From Sulfopaludibacter sp963815475 (GTDB lineage Bacteria; Acidobacteriota; Terriglobia; Bryobacterales; Bryobacteraceae), in contig CAWFHD010000001.1 in assembly GCA_963815475.1 (NCBI GenBank), forward strand, positions 1,054,001-1,118,000: a stretch of DNA of 64,000 bases. Reading direction: 5' to 3'. The notes under the pieces were generated by a model. The model worked only from the letters and a program-made list of their open reading frames with translations. It did no database searches and had not been told where the DNA came from. The position numbers and the translations under genes were made by a program. Position 1 is the stretch's first letter. Every line of letters begins with the position of its first letter. Of this stretch, positions 51,839-59,877 are shown in pieces.

Positions 51839-52166
51839 GGAAATCGATCGCGAACTTCTCAAAGGCAGCGTCAGTCTTCTGTTACTGAATCTGCTTTCCC
51901 GGGAAGCGATGTACGGATACGAGATTCTGCAGGAAGCCTCCCGCCGCAGTGCCAACACTTTCGAATTCAAGGAGGGCACTCTCTACCCGGCGCTGCATCA
52001 GCTCGAAAAGAAGGGCCTGATCGATGCCGAGTGGCGCACCGGCGACAACGGCCGCGAGCGGAAATACTATTCCCTGACGCCCAAGGGCAAGAAGGCCGCC
52101 CGCGAATACGAGCGGCAGTGGCAACATTTGAATGGCGTGATCAACGCCGTCCTGGGGAGCGAATAG
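51837..52166 (+). CDS. PadR-family regulator (b)
   Basis: A 109-residue PadR protein: LLKGSVSLLLLNLLSREAMYGYEILQEASRRS, FEFKEGTLYPALHQLEKKGLIDAEW, NGRERKYYSLTPKGKKAAREYE. The length is typical of the short PadR subfamily. The start codon overlaps the proposed operator. One base separates its stop from the next gene (HAAS-type), and the ADOP permease follows, so the three genes form one unit. Many PadR proteins sense envelope-active compounds; the ligand here is unknown. Confidence 0.88.
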   Translation: MEIDRELLKGSVSLLLLNLLSREAMYGYEILQEASRRSANTFEFKEGTLYPALHQLEKKGLIDAEWRTGDNGRERKYYSLTPKGKKAAREYERQWQHLNGVINAVLGSE

Positions 52167-52167
52167 C

Positions 52168-52931
52168 ATGGGCGCCGACCACCTGATCAACCAGATCGTC
52201 AGCGCCTCTAAAATTCCCTCCGAAAGTCGGAGGCGCGAGGTCTTGCGCGAATTGCAGGCGCACGTGGAGGATTTCGTTCTCTACGCGCGCAGCGCCGGCC
52301 ATACCCAGGAAGAGGCAGAGCGCCTGGCCTTGGCCAATTTCGGCGATCCGCGGCAGATTGCGGTGCAGTTCGGCTGGGTCTACCGCAGACGGCGCGCGGC
52401 CCTGCGCATCTCGGTCTTCCTCTTATCCACCGTCACTGTCGCGATCACGATTGCCGGGATCGTGATGTCTCTGCAGGCCGGCCTTGCGCTTGGACTCGGA
52501 GTGCCGCTTACGCGCATGTTCTCCGCGCGCCATACGATGATCGAAGCCGCCGACATCCTGGCCAGTGCGGCCGCCTATCTGGGCTTGATCTCGCTGGAGA
52601 AAGTGCTCGGTGAGCCGCAGTTTCGCCCGCGCCGCCGCGGCATTGACCGGCGATCTTCGCGTTTCTGATTGCTATCTTCAGGGTCGCCGGCGCTCCATGG
52701 CTCGTATTGGCTTTCGGGCTGGTCATCGCCCTCTTCCTGCGAACGGCTCAAACGCTGCTGAAGAGCCCGGGCGCCCGAACTCTGGTTGTGCTCGCAAGCT
52801 TCTGTTTGTTCGGCCTGATCGCGTTTGGTCCCATCAGCATGGCGAGTTGGCTGGTGATGGGCGCCGGCTATCTGACAATGACGCACCTGGCCGCGCGCGT
52901 GGATGGCGCGCTGTACAGGCAGTATCTGTAG
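52168..52931 (+). pseudogene. HAAS/DUF1700-like membrane protein, one frameshift
   Basis: The first part (residues 1-160) has the PadR-associated HAAS layout: RRREVLRELQAHVEDFVLYARSAGHTQEEAERLALANFGDPRQIA, then membrane helices (ISVFLLSTVTVAITIAGIVM and more). The frame then runs into a stop at 52666-52668. In the -1 frame from about 52647 it continues with AIFAFLIAIFRVAG and two or three more helices to TAG 52929. One missing base near 52645 explains both. HAAS proteins are encoded between PadR and a permease and probably relay or tune PadR signalling. It precedes the ADOP start by 14 nt. Confidence 0.65.
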
Positions 52932-52945
52932 GGAGGGCTGGTCCC

Positions 52946-55378
52946 ATGTTGCAAGACCTGATTTTCGGCGTCCGCATGCTCCGCCGTAATCCCGGCGTTT
53001 CGATGCTGGCAGTGCTCTGCCTGACGCTGGGCATCGGCGCGACTACCGCCGTCTTCAGTTGGATTGAAGGAATCCTGCTGCGCCCGTTCCCGATGGTAGC
53101 CGTCGAGGACCGCATGTTCGCCATCACCGGAATGGAACGTAACGATCGCACCGACTCCTCCTGGCCGGATCTGCAGGACCTGGCCGCAAACTGCAAACTA
53201 GTACAAGCCTTTATCGCCGAGCACATCGGCGGCGCCACCCTCAACATCGGCGAACGCGCCGACCGAGCCACCGGCAGCGTCGTATCTTCCAACTACTTCG
53301 ATGTCCTGGGTATTCGCCCCATTCTGGGCCGAACGTTTCAGCCGGAGGAAGACATCGGCCGCAACGCCCACCCTGTTACGGTGATCAGCTACGAGACGTG
53401 GAAGCAGCGCTACCGCGGCGATCCGGAAATCATCGGCAAAATGCAAATGCTCAACGGCGTGCGGCACAACATTATCGGCGTCACGCCGGAAGGGTTTTAC
53501 GGCACCTTCGTAGGCTATTCGTTCAACTTCTGGGTTCCAGCGTCGATGGAGGAGGTGTTCGAAGGTGGCGGTTACAAGCTGGATAACCGCGGCGCACGCT
53601 GGAGCGAGGGATTCGCTATTCTCAAACCTGGTGTGACCATCGACCAGGCCCAGGCGGAAATCTCCGCCGTTGCTGCCCGGCTCGCGGCCGAGTATCCCGA
53701 CACCAATCGCGGCCGTGGCTTCAAGCTCTATCCGCTGTGGCAGACACCCTTTAACAATGCGGGCACACTGTTACCCACGCTCCGGGCCTCGCTGGTGGTG
53801 GCGTCGCTGGTCCTGCTGATTGCTTGCGCCAATGTGGGCAACTTGTTGCTGGTCAAATCGTTTGCCCGCCGCCATGAAATGACCGTGCGGATTTCGCTCG
53901 GCGCGGGCCGCGCGCGGCTGATCCGCCAACTCCTCACCGAGGGACTGATTCTGGCTGTCGCGGCAGCCGCCGGTGGATTCCTGCTGGCACATTGGTGCCG
54001 CAACCTGATCACGCTCCAATTCCCGCCCACTGCCGCCGGCGTGGTCATTCACCTTCCCGCCCACGTGGATTGGCGGGTGCTGGCGCTGAGCGCTGGCGTT
54101 TGCCTGGTCTCTACGCTGCTCTTCGGCCTGGTGCCCGCTTTGCAGGCCGGTAAGATCGACCTGGCTACTGCCATCAAAGCCGAATCCGGCGGCGTGGTGG
54201 GCGGCCGCGGCAGGGCGTGGGTTCGCTCCGGCCTGGTCGTGGTGCAGGTGTCACTCAGTTTCATCCTGCTGGTGGGAGCGGGCCTGCTGCTGAAGAGCTT
54301 CCGCACTATGATGCAAACCGATGTCGGCTTCTCCACCGACAACGTGCTCGTCAGCAGCGTCGACATGATCGGGGCGGGCTACGACGGTCCCCGCATCCGT
54401 AATTTCCAAAACCAATTGGTCGATCGCGTTCAGGCGCTCGGCGGCGTTCAATCGATGGCATGGTCGCGCAGTGTGCCATTCACGTACAAGCCCTATCCTT
54501 CATCGCCCATCGAAGTGGATGGATTCGAGACCCAACCCGGCGAGCAGCCCACGGTGGAGTACAACGAGGTGGGCGCCGCGTACTTCTCCACCGTTGGACT
54601 TCCGCTGGTTTCCGGCCGCGAGTTCACAACTGCCGACAACGAAACCTCACAGCCGGTGGCAATCGTGAACGAAACTATGGTGCAGCGCTTCTGGCGCGGC
54701 GAGAGTGCCCTGGGGAAGCGTTTGCAGGTAAAAGGACGTTGGCTGAAGGTGGTTGGAGTGGCCCGGAACTCCAAGTACTCCAGCATGTTGGAAAACTCCA
54801 AGCCATTCTTCTATACAGTGCTGCGGCAAGGCGCCATCGGTGGGCAGAGTTTCCAGATCCGTACGCGCCTGGCCCCTTCGGCCATCGCCAGTGTGTTGGC
54901 GCGTGAAATCAAAGCGATCGATCCCAACCTGGCCGTGAGCGAAGTGATTACGATGCGGGAGAATATCGCTCGACGGACCTGGAGCCAACGCGCCGCTTTC
55001 AGTCTGCTGGCGATCTTCTCGTGCGTCGCGCTGCTGCTCGCCGGGATTGGGCTGTACGGCGTGATGTCGTACGCGGTCTCGCAGAGCAAGCGCGAACTGG
55101 GGCTGCGGATGGCGCTGGGCGCAACAGGTTCGGACCTGCTGCGCATCGTGATGTCGCAAGGGTTGAGACTCACGCTGGTGGGAATCGCAGCCGGCGTTGC
55201 GTTTGCGCTCGGCCTGACCCGATTGTTAGGTGACATGCTCTACAAGATCAGCCCACGTGATCCGGAATCGTTTATCTCGGCGTTCGCCGCGATGACGCTG
55301 GCCGCAGTCGTCGCGTGCCTCTTGCCGGCATGGCGCGCCACTCGGACAGACCCCGTCCGCGCGCTGCGGGATTCCTAG
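52946..55378 (+). CDS. ADOP-type FtsX/MacB-like permease (c)
   Basis: About 810 residues. ATG 52946 with GGGAGGG upstream is the proper start; the frame also opens at 52610, but that part overlaps the HAAS gene and is not protein-like. Body: LAVLCLTLGIGATTAVFSWIEGILLRPF, a first MacB core, LLIACANVGNLLLVKSFARRHEMTVRISLGAG, a second core, and SLLAIFSCVALLLAGIGLYGVMSYAVSQSKRELGLRMALGATG at the C-terminal FtsX set. It lacks its own prefix domain; the separate HAAS-type gene may take that place. It is the third ADOP copy in the window. Confidence 0.9.
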   Translation: MLQDLIFGVRMLRRNPGVSMLAVLCLTLGIGATTAVFSWIEGILLRPFPMVAVEDRMFAITGMERNDRTDSSWPDLQDLAANCKLVQAFIAEHIGGATLNIGERADRATGSVVSSNYFDVLGIRPILGRTFQPEEDIGRNAHPVTVISYETWKQRYRGDPEIIGKMQMLNGVRHNIIGVTPEGFYGTFVGYSFNFWVPASMEEVFEGGGYKLDNRGARWSEGFAILKPGVTIDQAQAEISAVAARLAAEYPDTNRGRGFKLYPLWQTPFNNAGTLLPTLRASLVVASLVLLIACANVGNLLLVKSFARRHEMTVRISLGAGRARLIRQLLTEGLILAVAAAAGGFLLAHWCRNLITLQFPPTAAGVVIHLPAHVDWRVLALSAGVCLVSTLLFGLVPALQAGKIDLATAIKAESGGVVGGRGRAWVRSGLVVVQVSLSFILLVGAGLLLKSFRTMMQTDVGFSTDNVLVSSVDMIGAGYDGPRIRNFQNQLVDRVQALGGVQSMAWSRSVPFTYKPYPSSPIEVDGFETQPGEQPTVEYNEVGAAYFSTVGLPLVSGREFTTADNETSQPVAIVNETMVQRFWRGESALGKRLQVKGRWLKVVGVARNSKYSSMLENSKPFFYTVLRQGAIGGQSFQIRTRLAPSAIASVLAREIKAIDPNLAVSEVITMRENIARRTWSQRAAFSLLAIFSCVALLLAGIGLYGVMSYAVSQSKRELGLRMALGATGSDLLRIVMSQGLRLTLVGIAAGVAFALGLTRLLGDMLYKISPRDPESFISAFAAMTLAAVVACLLPAWRATRTDPVRALRDS

Positions 55379-55489
55379 CAACCGGCGCCGCGGGAAACCA
55401 GATCATTCGCGTCGCGGCCACTGGATGGATTATCCTGAAACTGTCTGGGATGGTTCGCCTGCCCGTCTGACAAATCAAGAAAGAGGACT

Positions 55490-56143
55490 ATGGAAACCGT
55501 TTTGCCTTCCCGCTACCAGGGTGTGTGGCTCGCAGGCGGCCGGCTGCCGATTTCCGCCAGGCCTCCACTCGACAGGCTACTGCAGGGTGTAGAAAGAGTG
55601 GCATCCATTCGCGCCGAAATTGCGAGCGCCGCTAAGGTGGCGACTATGCCACCGGTGGAAATCGTGCCGTATATCTGGACGCGCGATCGCGCGCTGATTT
55701 GCGGCCGCGTGACGGCGCTGCGCCAGGGCGATGGCGCCTATTTCGGCGTGCAACTTCCGGCGCCCACGGCTCTCTGCACCGACCGCGCAGCCGTGCGAGC
55801 CCTGCTGGTCCATGAATTCGCCCATTGGTTCTATATCGCCACGCGAGCGGTCAACGGCTCGGAGGCGGGGGAAAACGCCGCCGGCACTCTGGACCTCAGG
55901 AAAGAGCTGCTCAGCGAATTGGACACGCAGATCGACCCGCAGGATTGGTTCGGCGAAGAGGACGCACGCAGCTTCATTCAACACGGCGATTCGGCAACCC
56001 GCGGCATTTCGAAGCAGGCGATCGGCCTGGAAACGCAATTCTATGTGGTCAGCCCGGTTCTGGGCGACACCGCCGGCAGCATCGACATTAGCGACGACAT
56101 CAAGGCTCATATTCGAAGTCTGAGGGCGCAACGGACGCACTGA
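55490..56143 (+). CDS. cytoplasmic HExxH zincin-like protein
   Basis: A 217-residue protein with a zinc-protease motif, LLVHEFAHWF (HEFAH at residues 108-112), and a downstream acidic stretch (LDLRKELLSELDTQID) that could supply the third ligand Glu, as in gluzincin-type proteins. No signal peptide is present. AGAGGA precedes ATG 55490. It resembles small metallopeptidase-like proteins of soil bacteria without a named family. The substrate is unknown. It is followed by the bacilliredoxin gene in the same direction, 67 nt on, with a separate promoter-like hexamer. Confidence 0.6.
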   Translation: METVLPSRYQGVWLAGGRLPISARPPLDRLLQGVERVASIRAEIASAAKVATMPPVEIVPYIWTRDRALICGRVTALRQGDGAYFGVQLPAPTALCTDRAAVRALLVHEFAHWFYIATRAVNGSEAGENAAGTLDLRKELLSELDTQIDPQDWFGEEDARSFIQHGDSATRGISKQAIGLETQFYVVSPVLGDTAGSIDISDDIKAHIRSLRAQRTH

Positions 56144-56210
56144 CAGGCGAATTCACTCCGTTGGCAACAATCAGCGCGATCTTCCGAAGAGGGTGGGGTA
56201 GAATCGGATC

Positions 56211-56657
56211 GTGCCCTATCCAGAAGAATTCATCGCTCCGATGCGGAGTGACCTTACCCAATACGGTGTGGAAGAAGCGCGGACTCCGGAAGCTGTGGAC
56301 CGGCTACTGGGACCGCAAAGTGGAACCGTGCTCATCGTTGTGAATTCGATTTGCGGGTGCGCCGCAGGCCGGGCTCGGCCGGCAATCGGTATCGCTCTTC
56401 AAAATGCAGTCCGTCCCTCGAAGGTCGCCACCGTATTCGCCGGTGGAGACGAAGCCGCTGTGGCTCACCTGCGCTCCCTGCTCTCGGCGTATCCACCTTC
56501 GTCGCCGTCCATGGCTCTGTTCCGCGATGGCCAGCCCATTTACATGTTGCATCGGAGCGAAATCGAGCGGCGCGATCCCTATGAGATTGCGGCGCTTCTG
56601 AAAGAAGCGTTCGAACGTTTCTGCGCCACGGAACCGTCGGTAAGCCGAACCAGCTAA
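56211..56657 (+). CDS. BrxA/BrxB-family bacilliredoxin
   Basis: A 148-residue thioredoxin-fold protein of the DUF1094/YphP type. The CGC active-site motif is at residues 48-50 in VVNSICGCAAGRARP, followed by VFAGGDEAAVAHLRSLL and a late MALFRDGQPIYMLHR. These proteins remove bacillithiol (or similar thiols) from modified protein cysteines, or act as isomerase-like disulfide enzymes. The start is GTG 56211; a TAGAAT hexamer (56199-56204) ends 6 nt before it and no Shine-Dalgarno is present, so a leaderless transcript is likely. Length and key residues are normal. Confidence 0.88.
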   Translation: MPYPEEFIAPMRSDLTQYGVEEARTPEAVDRLLGPQSGTVLIVVNSICGCAAGRARPAIGIALQNAVRPSKVATVFAGGDEAAVAHLRSLLSAYPPSSPSMALFRDGQPIYMLHRSEIERRDPYEIAALLKEAFERFCATEPSVSRTS

Positions 56658-56659
56658 TT

Positions 56660-57094
56660 CTAAGCGGCGCCAATATAAGTGGCTGACTTGGGGCGGCCGT
56701 GAATCTGCTCCATCATGCCCAGCATGTCCCAGTTCTGCCAGCCTTCCACAAGGCGGCCGTCCGCCACCCGAAGGATTGAGATCCCCGTAACGTCAATGGT
56801 TCTCCCCGTTGCCGGAATGCCCAGTCCATCGCCGGTGTGTTTGGCGCGACAGGACCATCGGACGCACACGCGATCATGTTCTGCGATTGTTTCGTGGACA
56901 GTCACGCGAAGCTCTGACAACGCGCTGTTCAGCAGATCAAAAAACGGGTAGAACCCCTCTGGCCCCGCGGAATCGACTCCGCCATCGTGGATCACACCAT
57001 CTGGCGCGAGTATTTCGGCGATCGCGTCCCGTCGGCCTTTGTTCCAGACCTCCTCGAACCATCGGGCGCCCAAGTTTCGTTCGGTGTCAGTCAT
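56660..57094 (-). CDS. SnoaL-like ester cyclase-type protein
   Basis: A 144-residue NTF2-fold protein: ARWFEEVWNKGRRDAIAEILAPDGVIHD, VHETIAEHDRVCVRWSCRAKHTGD, IDVTGISILRVADGRLVEGWQNWDMLGMMEQI. This matches the SnoaL-like polyketide-cyclase family, widely used for unrelated small-molecule reactions. The Asp and His residues of the pocket are present (IHDGG, WDMLG). GGGGGAC precedes ATG 57094. Its stop converges on that of the bacilliredoxin gene with 2 nt between. Substrate unknown. Confidence 0.82.
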   Translation of the reverse strand: MTDTERNLGARWFEEVWNKGRRDAIAEILAPDGVIHDGGVDSAGPEGFYPFFDLLNSALSELRVTVHETIAEHDRVCVRWSCRAKHTGDGLGIPATGRTIDVTGISILRVADGRLVEGWQNWDMLGMMEQIHGRPKSATYIGAA

Positions 57095-57160
57095 CAGCAG
57101 TCCCCCAGTTAGTGTACGCCATGTTACTGACTCAGATTCTGCCGCCGCGCCACTGACCTC

Positions 57161-57949
57161 TTAGTTCGCGCTCGGCTTCTCGACGTGATCGATCACCATC
57201 ACCTTGGCTGGTCCTTTGCGGGCATCGAGCCGCAGTCCGAGTTGTTGGCGTATCGCCTGAAAGATCGAAGGCCCCGAAGTGTCCAGAGGCTCCCCGTTCA
57301 GCAAGGCGGTCGAAGGGATGTTGGCCGGCAGTTCCATGGTGTAGGTCAGAGTGAAATCAAACTCGCCCTTTAAGCCAGTCTGATCGATTACGGGACGGTC
57401 CAGAATCGCTGCCAGGCGAAACGCGAACAGCTCCATTGACGCCGCGGTCGCCGTCCATCTGGCGTGAAACGGCTTGTCCCTCCCCTGCTCAATCCACGGT
57501 TCACCCGAGTTAGCCGCGTCGTGCGCCGTCAACTTCGGCCCGCTACTCTCTACAATGAGCGCATAGACCGGCATCTCCTTGGTCTCGAAGTGAAACTTCA
57601 AATGGAAGCGCTCTGCCAGCAGACTTTGCATCATCAGGTGGTGTTGCTCCAGGCTGGACGGCTTTTCTGCCTGCGCCTCGATATCGAAGCGGTCGGTATC
57701 CACCCACCCCGGCGCCCCCACCACTTGATCCGCCTTAATGCGATATGCCGATGAGATGTACAGATTTAGCGGCAGGTTGGTGCCGCGATAGCGTTGGCCT
57801 CCTGGTTCGGGACGGGCAATGCCGGGTTGTCCTGGCGTGGCTGGCTTTATCGAAGCCACTTCGTACTTCAAAGCGGTGTCCGGCGCGGGTGACTGGGCGC
57901 CGGCCAGCGCAATCGCCGCGAGCACTGCAACCGTCATCCTCTGGCGCAT
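57161..57949 (-). CDS. TIGR03435-family secreted protein
   Basis: A 262-residue protein from ATG 57949 (GGAG 6 nt upstream) with a signal peptide (MTVAVLAAIALAGAQ). Family landmarks: YEVASIKPATPGQPG, LNLYISSAYRIKADQVVGAPGWVDTDRFDIEAQAE, MMQSLLAERFHLKFHFETKEMPVYALIV, ILDRPVIDQTGLKGEFDFTLTY, SIFQAIRQQLGLRLDARKGPAKVMVIDHVEKPSAN. The family is abundant in Acidobacteria, with many copies per genome, and has no known function. It lies downstream of the alkylation-repair-like gene. Confidence 0.9.
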   Translation of the reverse strand: MRQRMTVAVLAAIALAGAQSPAPDTALKYEVASIKPATPGQPGIARPEPGGQRYRGTNLPLNLYISSAYRIKADQVVGAPGWVDTDRFDIEAQAEKPSSLEQHHLMMQSLLAERFHLKFHFETKEMPVYALIVESSGPKLTAHDAANSGEPWIEQGRDKPFHARWTATAASMELFAFRLAAILDRPVIDQTGLKGEFDFTLTYTMELPANIPSTALLNGEPLDTSGPSIFQAIRQQLGLRLDARKGPAKVMVIDHVEKPSAN

Positions 57950-58005
57950 AGTTATCTCCGAGAGCAAAGATGTTAGACTCCGCTGGCGCAGCCGGAGTTC
58001 CAAAG

Positions 58006-58722
58006 TTAGCAGCGCATGGTCTTTCGCTTGGCGGTGGCGCGACCGGCAGTTTGGATCTTGGCGATGTATTCGGTGGCGACCGGGACTTTGCAGGCAGTGT
58101 CGCCGACGTTTACCGAAACCACGCCGATCTGCTTGGCGATGGAGGCGGCCTGCTTGAGTAGCGGCGCGACGTACGTGCCGACAGCGATCACGAAGCCGTT
58201 CATGGTATAGCGGGCCCGGTTGGGAGCGGCTTCGATCCTGCCGGGGATGCTCTTCAGCAGAGCTTCGATCTCGGGGAGGTCGAGCTCAGAATCGGGCGAA
58301 GTGGCGACGATGCCGCTGTAGGTGCACCAACCCGCGGCAGCCACGTGCTCCTTCTTGGACTTGATCCACTCCATTGCCAGGCCACGCGGATCGGCACTTT
58401 CGGCAGCCACCCACGGGACGGTGTACTCAGAGACCATCGACATACTCACAGCCGAGTTCGCCCAGCTCTGCAGTTGTTTCCTGGTGAGTTGCGCGCCGTC
58501 GGCCACCAAGCCGGCGAGATACATGGCTTCGAAAATCCCTGTCTCGTAAAGTTCGCAGGCGAGGACCTGCTGCTTCTTGATGGTCTTAGCGATGAGCTTC
58601 ATGTCCGCGCCACTCACGCCGAGGGTGCGCTCCGGCGGCGCGCCATGGCGGATGTAGGTGGCGCGGAACTTTTCCGAGGCTTTGGACTTCAAATCGGTCA
58701 TGACGGTTTGGAGAGTAGGCAT
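58006..58722 (-). CDS. DNA alkylation repair (AlkD-like HEAT) protein
   Basis: A 238-residue helical-repeat protein of the DNA alkylation repair enzyme family: GAPPERTLGVSGADMKLIAKTIKKQQVLACELYETGIFEAMYLAGLV, then KQLQSWANSAVSMSMVSEYTVPWVAAES and a KKEHVAAAGWCTYSGIV repeat. AlkD-type proteins flip out and remove N3- and N7-alkylated bases. The catalytic Asp/Trp set cannot be confirmed by eye, so a related non-glycosylase HEAT protein is possible. ATG 58722 has GGAGG 5 nt upstream. The C terminus is basic (RATAKRKTMRC), consistent with DNA contact. Confidence 0.75.
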   Translation of the reverse strand: MPTLQTVMTDLKSKASEKFRATYIRHGAPPERTLGVSGADMKLIAKTIKKQQVLACELYETGIFEAMYLAGLVADGAQLTRKQLQSWANSAVSMSMVSEYTVPWVAAESADPRGLAMEWIKSKKEHVAAAGWCTYSGIVATSPDSELDLPEIEALLKSIPGRIEAAPNRARYTMNGFVIAVGTYVAPLLKQAASIAKQIGVVSVNVGDTACKVPVATEYIAKIQTAGRATAKRKTMRC

Positions 58723-58841
58723 GGTCACCTCCGGTTCTATTCGAATCAGAATACACGATTCCGCCCGGGGTCCCCAAAAAACATTACACGCATGGCGGGA
58801 TTTGCTCTCCGCTCCCGCCCTTATGGGTGGAGGTGAAGAAA

Positions 58842-59435
58842 ATGAGGTTCAAGAGCTTGATCGTGCTGGCGGTTCTGGGAGTAACCCCATTGGCGGCGAA
58901 GGTCACAGCTAAAATGGCGGCGGAACCTAAGCACCGCATCACGGTCTGCATGGACCGGAGGAACGATGTCCAGATCGCCTACGCCTGCCTGGGCGCCTCA
59001 AGGCTCTTTGCCGATGCCGGCGTGGAACTCGAGTGGCATACGCGCACCGCATGCCCGACCACCGAGGACGCGATCCACATCGTGTTTTCCGATCTAACTT
59101 CCCCCAACAACCGGCCAGGGGCGTTGGCCTATGCCTACCCATTCCAATCAGGCGGCATCGTCATATTCTACGACCGTGTCGAGGCAAGCACCTCGCGCAT
59201 GGGTTTGAGCCGCCTGCTGGCCTACGTGATGGCTCATGAGATCGCGCATGTGCTCCAAGCGGTCAGCCGGCACTCAGAAACCGGGATCATGAAAGGCATG
59301 TGGAACGGCCACGATAGAGCCCAAATCCAACTGAATACCCTGGAGTTCAGCCTCGAAGATAGAGAGTTCATCCGTATGGGCATCAAAGCGCGAGAGGCGA
59401 GATGGGCGACCAGCCAAGCCGCCTCGATCCGCTAG
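58842..59435 (+). CDS. secreted zincin-like metalloprotein
   Basis: A 197-residue protein with a signal peptide (RFKSLIVLAVLGVTPLAAK). The zinc motif is MAHEIAHVLQAVSRHSETGIM: HEIAH at residues 132-136, a possible third His at 144, and a following Met (150) reminiscent of metzincin Met-turns. The spacing differs from the HExxHxxGxxH rule, so it is not a standard metzincin. Earlier Cys residues (36, 49, 71) could form disulfides. ATG 58842 follows GGAGGTGAAGAAA. Similar proteins occur in Solibacter-type genomes without a named family. Confidence 0.6.
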   Translation: MRFKSLIVLAVLGVTPLAAKVTAKMAAEPKHRITVCMDRRNDVQIAYACLGASRLFADAGVELEWHTRTACPTTEDAIHIVFSDLTSPNNRPGALAYAYPFQSGGIVIFYDRVEASTSRMGLSRLLAYVMAHEIAHVLQAVSRHSETGIMKGMWNGHDRAQIQLNTLEFSLEDREFIRMGIKAREARWATSQAASIR

Positions 59436-59455
59436 ACCTGGGCCATAATGGCAGG

Positions 59456-59866
59456 ATGCAGACCATCTTCCCGATGATTGCCTACGAACATGCCGCTGCC
59501 GCTATGGACTGGCTGGTGACCGCCTTCGGATTCACCGAAAAGTGCAGAATGCTGGGGCAGGATGGGCGGTTGGTCCACGGCGAGTTGGAGCTTTCCGGCA
59601 ATCTGGTGATGGTCGCCACCCCGACTTTGGACTACCAAGGCCCCAAACGCCACGCCGAACAGTGCGAGGCGGCGCGCCGATGGTCGACCATACCGTACAT
59701 TATCGATGGCGCGCTGGTGTACGTCGACGACGTGGAGGCGCACTTCCGGCGAGCCGAAGCGGCGGGTGCGACGATTCTCAGTGGCCTGGAAGTGGGCGGC
59801 GCTGGAAAACAGTACCGCGCCGCCGACCTCGAAGGACACCGCTGGATGTTTGCGCAGAAAGGTTAA
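59456..59866 (+). CDS. VOC-superfamily (glyoxalase-like) protein
   Basis: A 136-residue VOC-fold protein: FPMIAYEHAAAAMDWLVTAFGFTEKCRM, GELELSGNLVMVATPTLDY, IIDGALVYVDDVEAHFRRAEAAGATIL, and YRAADLEGHRWMFAQ. This is the bleomycin-resistance/PhnB-like subgroup. ATG 59456 is set by the fold start; the longer frame (59402) overlaps the previous gene. A CATAAT hexamer (59444-59449) ends 6 nt before the ATG, so the mRNA may be leaderless. The function, substrate binding or resistance, cannot be told. Confidence 0.82.
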   Translation: MQTIFPMIAYEHAAAAMDWLVTAFGFTEKCRMLGQDGRLVHGELELSGNLVMVATPTLDYQGPKRHAEQCEAARRWSTIPYIIDGALVYVDDVEAHFRRAEAAGATILSGLEVGGAGKQYRAADLEGHRWMFAQKG

Positions 59867-59877
59867 CGCCGCGCTCG

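Noticed and set aside
52610..52945. N-terminal extension of the third ADOP permease
   Set aside because: Arg-rich, overlaps the HAAS-like gene, and a good ribosome site precedes ATG 52946.
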